A stretch of 64,000 bases of DNA from Asterias amurensis. Taxonomy: Eukaryota > Echinodermata > Asteroidea > Forcipulatida > Asteriidae. The position numbers and the translations under genes were made by a program. This document shows positions 11,813-21,341 of the stretch, one piece after another (within the stretch, counting starts at the first letter, position 1; every line of letters begins with the position of its first letter). The stretch covers positions 10,118,501-10,182,500 of the forward strand of contig NC_092666.1 of assembly GCF_032118995.1 (NCBI RefSeq), given 5' to 3'. The notes beneath the pieces were generated by a model. It was not told the origin of the DNA. It ran no database searches and saw only the letters and a program-made list of their open reading frames with translations.

Positions 11813-12118
11813 CATGTACCGAAGTACATGTACACCATTATCTCAACCGTCCGATCGGAACACACACACACACACACCAATACATGTGTACACTGCAGAT
11901 TGAGGACATACTTTTCATACTATCCAATGGAGGACATTGCCAAAAGTCGAATGATACTTATCGATGTGAGGACATAACACATGAATCCTTTTTCTTGAGG
12001 TTCACTAATGTGAATGTGTATACTGGCCTTCTAGGAAATGTTGTTGGGGGTGGTACATGTATTTTCTTGTTCTTTGGGGGGGGGGGGGCAGGCCAAAGGT
12101 CTAGACTAATAATTTGGC

Positions 12119-12186
12119 TGTGCCTACAGAGTCACTCTAGGTTATGACTGTACTTTGGTGGTGCATGAGACCTTAAATTTGTTGAA
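12119..12186. repeat. Direct repeat over the recombinase gene's stop codon (pair at 12654-12722)
   Basis: A 68-bp block starting TGTGCCTACAGAGT and running through CTTAAATTTGTTGAA is repeated 535 bp away with few changes. The first copy holds the stop codon and start of the 3' UTR. The second lies in the last intron. Confidence 0.85.
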
Positions 12187-15100
12187 GTGTCATCGTGTTT
12201 CTACAAAAGTCCTCAATGTTTCTCCAAGTTCTGGTCTGCAATGCCACAGGACAGGACGATTCAATGTCACGTTTCCCTGGAATCTTCTTCAGCAAAAAGA
12301 ATCTCTGCAAGCCCTCGGTGACGTCTTTCTTTTCCTGGGCAGTCCAGGGGCATCGCTTGAATTGTCGATGCTTGACTTGTCGATCTTTTGGAGCTGGATC
12401 CGTTTGGGTTGGTGGCCTTCCTACAACACACAGGAAAGAAGAGGTAAATTAGTCAACATAATCAAATGGGGCGTATACATAACCTAAATATGTTCATGTT
12501 ACCGATGTGACATTTACTCCTCGAGTAAATCAATACGCAACTGAGCACAAAAGAATGCGATAAAGGTACCTGCAGAAAATGCCTGACAAGAAGCAGCCAT
12601 CTTGTTTCATGCTACCGTACAAAATGAGTTGCCGAGATGGGCTAATCACTCGGCTGTGCCTACAGAGTGACTTTAGGTTATGACTGTACTTTGGTGGTGC
12701 ATGACACCTTAAATTTGTTGAAACAAACGGAGTCTGGCATCTTATCGCATTTGGGTCAAGGGGGGTCGGTCAACAGGGAATAGGACCAGCATATGCAAGA
12801 ACAAGAGATATAATACAAACTCACTGTCATCAACACTGTCCTCCAAAGCTGGGTCACACGAGTCACCTGAATCACTGCTGTCGTCATCGCTGCTGAAGCC
12901 TTCTGCAATAAAAAGAAATAAAACTTCTACAGTTAGCTTTGATTGCTTTCTGGCACACAAATAAAAATGTGGGCCAATCCGTTGGGTTGGGTGTGTGGGG
13001 TTTGGGGTGTACAGTGAATGATGTTCAAAATGGGGGGGGGGGGGGTTAGGTGATGACGGCCACTAGCCTTGCTCAAGGCAGTCACATTATTCGCTCCGAA
13101 AAGACGCAGCTGTAATCCCACCCGCCGTATACCCTGTGCATGGTGTGTGCGATCACACCGAATGACCCACCCGTATACACACTGTCACATCGCACGAATA
13201 CTGTTCACACAAGTCATCGCACTCGTACACCACTAACCGCATGCGGAGGCCGTCAGGCCGACAGCCTTGTCGGATCTGTAGCTTCCCGTTTTAATGTGTT
13301 GTATTGAAAAAATTCCAATAGTGGACGAAATTGGGGGGGCCCTAGGATATGCTAGTATGCAGCTCATGAATATGTATATCGTTCGTCAGACCTATCAGAC
13401 AACACAGGATGTGAGGCAAATGAATTATTCATTTTGACGTCCAATCACGCACTTCCCTTATCACGACCTTTGGACCCTATCATGCGTCCGTGGTGATGGT
13501 GTGTGAGGTAAACATGTCTCGTCTTTCGCGGGCATTATGGTAATGAGCTGACCGTGGGAACTCCTTGCTTATTATAGTAATGAGGTCAGTGGCTTAAACA
13601 CAGATCCTACAAGGCTGTCGGCCTGACGGCCTCCGCATGCGGATAGTGTACGGGGCATCGTGTCGTGCGATGTTACGCACAGTGAATACGGGTGGGTTTT
13701 ACGCACAGTGAATACGGGTGGGTTTTTATACAGCGGCGGTCTTTTTTCGGAGTGAATAATTCGACTGCCTTGAGCAAGGCTAGACGGCCACAGGCCGAGT
13801 TATCATGCCCCAAAAACAAAGAGCACTTGTAACATTTAGGTATGCTTGCTTTTTGGCGCACACACCTAAACATGTTGGCCAATCCATTGGGGGGGGGGGG
13901 GGGGGGAATGGGGGGGGGGGGTTGTTCAGTGAATGAATGTTATGGGGGGGGGAGTTACCACAGTTTGAATTAATTTGGAAAGACAAGTTAAAAACGGGTT
14001 TGTTTACCTCCAGTAACATGCAACTCCTCCAAAGATTTGCCATGTTGCGAAACCAAGTTGCCTCTCTCCAAGCTGAGGAAAAGTCTAGACAGTTTGGTAA
14101 CCCTCTGGACAGTGTCTGGCAACCGGTACTCACGATGGACCCGCAAATCATGACCCATGAAGTCTGCAAGTGTTCCAAGCTGATGTTCATTCAAGGCCAG
14201 AATTTGTGAAACAGTCGCTACATGTTTACGAAGCTTTGTAGACTGCATGCTATCAGCATTCTCAAGGCTCGCCTGATTTGCATATGCTCGTAGACAGTCG
14301 CTTCCTCGTATATGACCTGAGCCTCCGTAACAACTTCGTGCGAATAAGAATATATTGTCTTGTGCCACTCCAGCTGCATTTCTATTTGCGACCAGAGCCT
14401 TCAACCACGCCATCACATCAGTACCAAGAAGCACAGGAACAGTTCTGCCCTTCTTACCAACTATTTCAATGACTTTGAACATTTTACAGAGGTGTCGTTC
14501 AAGATCAGTCATCACACAATCACCATTCACAATGGCTGCACTACTGCGCTTCTGAAAATCTTCAAGTTTCATTTTGGATACTTCCCCCTGTCGTCTGCGG
14601 TTGAAGATAATGAGATGGCACAGTGTGACTTCATTCAATTTCTTCCAAGCTGGTGTAATTTCATGGCCCTTAGCAGAGCGTAGGAGCTGCACTTCCCTGT
14701 TGCCAGTCTCATGAAGGAACGATGAGATTTTCAGCACATCTGCATTTGTGGGGAGATCAGCAGGTTTGTTGCGCTTTCCTTGGTACAGTGTTCTGTGGGC
14801 GTGCGTTGACACAAGTTCTGGCCACTTTATTTCACATAACTGCCTAAAATGTTCGGCCTGTTCCGCTTTTTGCCTAAGATTAAACTCTAAAGCACTTGCT
14901 TGAAGTATGAGTGCACATCTCTTGATGGAATGTCTAATCTTGAGTGCTAGAGATGGAACGTGATACATCTGTTTTCCTTCACTGAAGCCGGCAAAATCAT
15001 GAACAGCCTTGACGATATCATTCAGATGGCGGGGATGCACGAATACTTCCAGTGATGCATTTGGTTGGTGGGTGTTTTGTCTCAGTTGTATAACAAGACG

Positions 15101-17986
15101 ACCAAGTTCTCGTAGTTTGTTCCGAATGTAGCCATGTTGGGTAACATCGTGGCCAAGTCTAAGGTATTCACGTTTGGCAACTTCCAGAATCAAAGAATCA
15201 TTCTTGACAATCAGACCAACATTGTCTCTCCTCATAGAACTAAGAACCTTGTTCAACTGGAAAGATACACCAGCAGGGGGTGGTTTTAACAAATCACTCT
15301 TGTTAGCTACTCGCCCCCTAACACGACCTCTCCTACTGCTACCATCAGTCTGTGCAGGGAGCGCAGGCTTAAGTGGGCACTGATGACGCCAAAGATCAAG
15401 ACGCACGTAATAGCCATAACAATGTATGCATGGTCCATATGCGTGTGGAGATGCCTCATGATTTGGTCTGTATACTATAATAAGGACACCCTTTCCTCTC
15501 TAAGGACTTGGCAATTGTGTCTGTGATTACCAATATTGCGGATGTATAACAGAAGTTTCTTGCGGGCACTAACGTCGGTCTCCGATGCTATCTCTACAAC
15601 TTCCCTCTCCTCTTTGTGACGCGACTGAAGATGACGGGGTAACTTGGCCTGAGGCTCATCACAGTAAAAGCAATAGTGTTTTTTGTCCCATTTCCTTTGT
15701 CCACCGACATTATCGGTCTGCATGACTGTTACGGCACACTTCTCACTCGAATCATTTGTTTCACATCCTACAGCTTCATTGCTTTGGTGAAGCTCGGCAG
15801 TTTCTAACATAGCTTGTGGGTCATCGTCATCGCAGGAACTGGTGTTGGGGTTGACACAACTTGAAGGATCAGACTGAAAAATAGCTTGTGGGTCATCGTC
15901 ATCCCAGGAACTGGTGTTGGGGTTGACAGACCTTGAAGGATCAGACTGAAAAATAGCTTGTGGGTCATCGTCATCCCTGCAATTGGTGTTAGGGTTGACA
16001 CACCTTGAAGTATCAGACTGAGAACCTGATGTTTGATGGGCCAGCTAGCAAGGAAAAGATAAATGACATAATTAACACCACTGAGTTATGATTAGGATTA
16101 TGACACGAATTAAATATATACGGTTGAGTGGATCAGCGTGCCCTTAAATTGATAGGCAAATAATACATAAGTACTAAGCTAGTCAGAACTTAAAGGAACA
16201 CGTTGCCTTGGATCGGTCGAGTTGGTCTATGAACAGCGTTTGAAACCGTTTCTTATGAAATGCATATGGTTAGAAAGATGTTTTACAAGTAGAATATAAT
16301 GATCCACACAAGTATCACTCCAAAATGCACGGTTTTCATTTTACGTCGCGAACGAACACTGTCGGCCATTTATGGGAGTCCAAGTTTTGACTCCCATAAA
16401 TGGCCGACCGTGTTTGTCGACGAGGTAAAACGAATACCACGCAATTTTGAGCCATATTTGTGTTGATCATTGTACTAAATGTGGCACGGATTGGTTATTA
16501 TCCAGCTTTTACTATAAAGCGAGCCGCTTGCCGTAAACATCAAGTGTTTTTGCACTCTGTTACATTTAGAGAGGACATTTGTTTGCCTCAACACGTCAAC
16601 CTTGGAAAAACGTCTCAATTGTACAGAACATAAAATATTATGAAGACACATAGCATGTTATTAAATTTAGCATGTTATTAAATTAATATCGATGGAATTA
16701 ATACATGACATCATCATTTACTCACCTGGTGCTCAAATAAGGAGCGTGTGATGCCATCATCAGTGTAACGCACACAGTACTTGATTAGTGACTTCCCTGG
16801 AAAATGAAAGGCAAATGGTTTATTAATTTTCATTTCATTTGGGGGGGGGGGGGGGGGGGGGTGGGGGTGGGGGGGGGGTGGGGGAAACATACAACTTTGT
16901 GCCATCTTTAAAACGTGCTCTTCACGTAATGTGGATCACAATAAGGGTGTGGAACTGTCATTTCGTGTGTCCACAGTACAAAAGTAATGATACTTGTTTA
17001 AAGCCATTATACACTTTCGGTAAACAGTATTGTCCAAGTCCCACACTTCGTGTATCACAACGTATATATAAAATAACAGTCCTGTGGAAATTTAGGCTCA
17101 ATCGGACATCGGAGTCGGGAGAAAATAACGGGAAAACCCACTCCTGTTTTCGCGCGTTTCGCCGTGTCATGACATGTGTTTATAACAAATCCGTAATTCT
17201 CGTTAACGAGAATTTATATAGTTTTACCGTTGTGGTTATGGAGGTGATTACAGCTGGATACCATGACGAGTTTGGAGGCCACAGTGCCATGACGCTGTCC
17301 CCTTCTTCATACTAGAAAGAAGACATTAAAATGATGTCACATATACGTTATTCATCGAACAAAAGTCGATCGGTTTAGTGGAACATGTCATAAGGGTCGC
17401 ACTAAATACCGACAACTCACGACCCCTCACGACAACAATGTTTCAGTGCACTTTCACAGAACATTTTAACATAAGTCAAACATTCAATATATGCACAAGA
17501 GTCATATGCACCCAAATCACTTTCAAACTGTGGAAACAATTGTATTTGTAACTGTAGAAAAGGTGTTTGTGACCCCGAATTTAGTAACGAATGGCAATAT
17601 CCGCCATGTTGTCTTTCAACGCACTTGGACAATTCTATGATACCGCAGGGGTGATACAATATGCAACATGAGTATTACTCTTGTGAAAAATGTCTTTCAG
17701 GGAGTTTAAAACTATATTATGTTTTAGTTTCCCCTTTTAACTCCGAATTCCAGAGTGGCGGCTTAGTTACTAACAAGAAAGAAACAATCATAAACATAAA
17801 TTGGTCATGTCCTAAATCATTTAACTATGTGTTTGTTGACAAGTGTAAGGAATCGTTAACTGGTCAAACGACTGTATATAGTATAGTGATGTAGTCAGTA
17901 CAGTAAGGATTAGGCCTACATGATCATGGAAATTTATTTACACTCAGATCACTCACCATTTCTTGTCTTCTCTCGAGAGCTGCCAT
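12173..17986 (-). CDS. Tudor - zinc finger - tyrosine recombinase - SANT-like gene
   Basis: Six minus-strand exons: 17986-17957 (ATG in CCCATGG context; MAALERRQEM), 17311-17228, 16796-16726, 16044-14008, 12902-12825 and 12420-12173 (stop). All borders are GT/AG. Exons 2 and 3 together give a Tudor-type fold (GDSVMALWPP...WYPAVI / IKYCVRYTDDG), a module that usually binds methylated Arg or Lys. Exon 4 carries acidic repeats, two zinc fingers and an integrase-fold core. Exon 5 is acidic (SSDDDSSDSGDS). Exon 6 has a SANT/Myb-like stretch (CPWTAQEKK...PGKRDI...RTWRNIEDFCRN). Phases agree at junctions 1/2, 3/4, 4/5 and 5/6. Junction 2/3 is out of phase at the nearest sites, because a MITE lies at the donor; an AG five bases inside exon 3 would restore it. 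A one-base frame slip is needed in exon 4. The core family is widespread in fishes and marine invertebrates and Crypton-like. Whether this is a host gene, an element gene or a fresh pseudogene is open. Confidence 0.65.
13055..13797. mobile_element. Foldback element in recombinase intron 4
   Basis: Arms of about 200 bp (13055-13277 and 13602-13797) are inverted copies. Their outer parts share AGCCTTGCTCAAGGC and their inner parts share CCGCATGCGGAGGCCGTCAG. The 325-bp centre shows no gene. Flanking it on both sides is a roughly 95-bp direct duplication (12950-13046 and 13852-13955) containing GGCCAATCC and G-runs. Confidence 0.75.
13889..13921 (+). repeat. Poly-G tracts in recombinase intron 4
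   Basis: Long G-runs, with a similar one at 13031-13045. On the sense (minus) strand these are C-runs. They could fold as G-quadruplex/i-motif but may also reflect uncertain base calls. Confidence 0.7.
14008..16044 (-). CDS. Exon 4: acidic repeats, zinc fingers, tyrosine recombinase core
   Basis: The exon opens LAHQTSGSQSD, then has three in-frame 24-residue repeats. A C2H2 finger (HYCFYC...RHLQSRH) and a CCHC-like finger (PCIHCYGYYV...WRHQC) follow. The core shows the integrase-family marks: an Arg in NRRRQGEVSKM, KLRKHVATVSQ (box II, with Thr where the first His usually stands), FMGHD, and the likely nucleophile Tyr in HREYRLPD. Between the fingers, at a GGG run near 15490, the frame slips by one base. 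Exon length modulo 3 and the flanking phases agree with a single missing base, so this may be a sequencing error or a recent lesion. The exon ends G|GTAAAC. Confidence 0.75.
15811..16026 (-). repeat. Three in-frame 72-bp coding repeats
   Basis: The unit starts recur at 15811, 15883 and 15955, exactly 72 bp apart. Each encodes a variant of SDPSxxVNPNTSSxDDDDPQ followed by A and two or three more residues. Copies differ by a few substitutions and keep the frame. Confidence 0.9.
16192..16477. mobile_element. AAGGAACACGTTGCC-family MITE (right end missing)
   Basis: It starts TAAAGGAACACGTTGCCTTG and has the central palindrome GGCCATTTATGGGAGTC / GACTCCCATAAATGGCC. The right tail is lost. It lies in intron 3 of the recombinase gene. 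Confidence 0.75.
16841..16884 (+). repeat. Long poly-G/GGGGGT tract before exon 3
   Basis: About 44 bases, almost all G, lie 44 bp upstream (sense strand) of the exon 3 acceptor as a C-rich run. It could serve as a polypyrimidine tract. Confidence 0.7.
16995..17227. mobile_element. Half-copy of TTTCGGTAAACAGTATTGTCC MITE at the exon 2 donor
   Basis: This shares ACAGTATTGTCCAAG and TTATTTTCTCCCGACTCCGA's complement with the fuller copy at 40884-41262. It begins exactly at the 5' splice site of the Tudor exon (17227/17228). The flanking host sequence TTTAAACAAGTATCATTAC continues on its far side, as in the uninterrupted copy A. Confidence 0.65.
17390..17790. mobile_element. GTCGCACTAAATACC element, one arm
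   Basis: The left arm and part of the spacer of the palindromic family, inside intron 1 of the recombinase gene. It matches 9048-9436 in copy A, so it was inserted before the segmental duplication. Confidence 0.65.
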
Positions 17987-18187
17987 GGGTCGAATGGTTG
18001 ACTCTAGGGTCCTGGTGGATGCAATGCACTCAATGTTTATGATGCGTCCCCATGACAGCTGCAACCGGCCACGCTACCCGCCTCAAATCGAATAAGCTAA
18101 CCGTCATGCATAAATGAGTTCAGATTTAGAAATGGCCGCCTCTACTACCTACAAGAAGGAACCTTCATATCAACAGAGGGCGATGTA

Positions 18188-18440
18188 ACCATCCAAGAGT
18201 GCTAACCCACCGCTCCGGCAACAGAATTGTGTTAACTCATACGCTCATACTCACACATACGCCTCTCGTAAATGACGTAAACCGAGGATTAGTCCCAAAA
18301 GCTTAGATATCTCAGTGGCGTCCAAACTGGCTATAATGCTGCATTTATCACAATTTTTCAAAACGAGGACGTCCTCGCTGTGCTAAAAGTCCTCGATGTG
18401 CGAGTGTGTATTCACATAGAAGAGCTCGGTTTGCAGCGAT
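18188..18440. repeat. Segmental duplication, 5'-flank block copy B
   Basis: Pair of 11578-11812, directly upstream of exon 1 of the recombinase gene, so any core promoter should lie between about 17990 and 18190. No TATA box is evident. Confidence 0.65.
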
Positions 18441-19110
18441 GACAAGTACACACACACACAGTGTGTATTAACAGAGGTGTTTTTTCAAAACAAATACCTC
18501 AATCAAACGTCACGAAAATTTTGAAAATATGAAGAAATATATTTACCACCATTCGTCAGACTTCTGTGTAGGTTAATTTGAGTTTTATGACTTCTGAGTT
18601 GATCACATTTCAGCATGATTTCAGCATCTGTCCTTACTCTATGATTTCAGCAACCAAAGGATAACCCGCTGGCCGTGTGCACAGCACGGGTGTTAGCTTG
18701 CAGACCGGAAATGCATCGGCGCGGCATGGCATGCCATGCCGTTTAAATCAGTTTAATTTAAGATGTAATCACACATTAACATGACACTTGGTTCAAATAA
18801 CGTTTAAATAATTGATATTTTAACAATTTTGTGACATGACTTCGGACCTTTGAAAATGTTATACAAAAACCTTTGCACACAAACTACTATTTCCACTCCA
18901 TTTTTCCAATTACTGGGACTAATTATTTCACTTATTTGTTTTAATTTGAGAAAACTCCGATGTTGAAAATCACGTGATACTCATAAAACGTTCGAAAATT
19001 TTGGGAAACTGGCGAAAAATACACTCTTTTTTCGTTTCAAAATACTACATTTTAAAAACAAGATTGATCAACCAAATTTATCAACTGCTGGAAGAAAGAC
19101 TAGTGTGTCA

Positions 19111-20604
19111 GTGCAAGACGTTTCTCGTTTCTTTTATCACGCACACCGCGGCGAATTCACCGACACCGCGCGCAACGACTCACCTGACTTATAGTCCACT
19201 CACCGCCGGAGAAACGTCTTGGTCCGTGTACATGTTTGAGTTATGTGACCTCACATACATATTCAACCTGTGGGTCAACAAAATACTACGCACGCGCACA
19301 ACTGGAAACAGACAAGCGGGCCGGCCTGGTAACTTGCATGCACCCGACGTGTCGAGTGAAAGCCTCGCTCTTCCATATCATGCTACGGCGGGAACCCGGG
19401 AATATTTACCATGTGCGTTTTGTTGTGCATGCAAAGCTAGGCGATCACTGATCTTTATGTTATTATTAATTAGAGATCAGCGGTTGCGATCGATTGTTAG
19501 AGGGAAGAAATTGTCAGTCAATTAAAAAATACTATAACAATATTGCTGACCGCATCGGCGGTTGCGATCGATTGTTAGAGGGAAGAAATTGTCAGTCAAT
19601 TAAAAAATACTATAACAATATTGCTGACCGCATCGGCAATACTCGAGGAGTCGAGTGTTTTATTTGCGGATGAGAGAACTTGTAACTTGTATGGGTATAT
19701 TTGCACATTATTTCGAAAATAAAGAAATCTGCACTTTACTATAAAGCACAGTTTTGGGCGACAATTGTTATTCATTTCACGTCACGTCTAATTGTGGCCA
19801 AGTGTGTTGGCAAAGGATATGTCTGACATGTACATGTACCTTCTTGTACACATGCACACGGTACACAACCTAATGCCAACGTGGTGTTGTGGCTGGGCTT
19901 CTTATCTTCGCGCGAAGACGTGTCAAATTACTCGTAGGCTTAGATAATGGTGGTCGACCACCGGTTGATTTTGACCAAGCTGTGTGAGTATGATACGGAA
20001 GTTTCGGGTGTAGTGTTTATTCTTTTCTGCATAAAAAGTACTTTCAGGCACTGTGACCCTATAATTAGTTGTACCTACAAAGTTACCATTTGGACTAAGA
20101 CTAAAAATGCCAGAAAATCCCATGTTCGTGTACATCGATCTATTTTTGTTAGCTCTGTTGCTAATAAACATCCTCGTTCATAACATTTTAAGATTCCATT
20201 CCCCTCAATTAATTGCACTTACAAAAATTCTCAAAATCTCTCCTAAAAACAAATTTTAGGGCAAACTAAAATTCGCACATCGTTCAGCAGCAATCATGTT
20301 TACAAAAATTAAAAAACGAACGTAAATTTACAAGCCTTACACACCAACATACGAGGAAGCCTGGCTGTTTCTGGTTGCGTTGCACCGAAGACGTACAGAT
20401 ACCAGACTGTGGGAAATTGTGCTGATACTGCTACGTCAGAGTTATGCAGGCCTAGCGCAGCATGGCATGATTGGAATGTGCTCGGAATTTCCCGAGCGAT
20501 CTGTACACGGACCAAGACGTTTCTCCGGCGGTGAGTGGACTATAAGTCAGGTGAGTCGTTGCGCGCGCGGTGTGTGTGAAAGGGAAACGAGAAACGTCTT
20601 GCAC
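19111..20604. mobile_element. Inverted pair of CAAGACGTTTCTC MITEs
   Basis: The arms 19111-19231 and 20503-20604 are near-identical inverted copies apart from a 24-bp insertion in the left arm. Each arm also begins AAGACGTTTCTC and ends GAGAAACGTCTT, so each could be a separate roughly 100-bp MITE. The 1.27 kb between holds no recognised gene. Confidence 0.65.
19481..19636. repeat. Perfect 78-bp tandem duplication
   Basis: Copies 19481-19558 and 19559-19636 both start CGGTTGCGATCGATTGTTAG and show no differences, which implies a very recent event or an assembly artefact. Confidence 0.9.
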
Positions 20605-21341
20605 CAAGACTAATGATTTCGTCACACACAGACAATAGACGACGACGTGTGGCTTGTTTACATCCCGCCCATGGTATTTAAATACCATTGTGCGCATGCG
20701 CCAAATCTAAAGAGCGGCGCGCTGTTTTTTTCCTAGGACGAACGTGGGCAATTTACATAAATGGGCGTAGTTAACTGTACATTTTCCCATGCACATGCGT
20801 ACTTCGACGTAATAATAGTTGTGGAAATACACTCACGCATATCAAACATGTATACATACACGCATACATGGACACATGTTACATGTACAATGTACATGTA
20901 TATATTTAGTACCATGTACCATGGAGGTAGAATTCTAATTCTACCCTCCATGCATGTACCATGAAAAACTGCGTATTTTGTATAACTACCTTTTGTCCAT
21001 AGAAATGCGTCGCGCTTGCTTTCATTGCCAAGTCTTGATTGCCCGATAAAATACGTTTGGATATGGTTGGGAGGGGGAGGGAGGGCAATTATGAAAATAG
21101 ACTGACTTAATGAACGGTTGTGGTCCCTAATGTTTTTTGATGAAATTTAATAGTATATTGCATTACTGCATTACAAACAGCACTTATATGCATCTGGAGC
21201 ACATAAAATTATGCAACCAAAATAATGTTTTTTTTTCCATAGGTTTGTTATCTTATGCATGTTGGGATACATCAAGTGAAAATACTGCTGGTCTATGACA
21301 ATATTATTACCAAATCAAGTGGAACTACTGGTCTTCGACAA

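Noticed and set aside
13988-14683. Plus-strand frames opposite the recombinase core
   Set aside because: Antisense shadows of exon 4; no domain and no splice sites.
18974-19525. Plus-strand 183-codon open frame
   Set aside because: It runs through the inverted MITE arm and random sequence, has no domain or splice support, and its composition is not coding-like.
20503-20697. Open frames over the second CAAGACGTTTCTC arm
   Set aside because: Mirror images of the frames over the first arm; caused by the inverted repeat.
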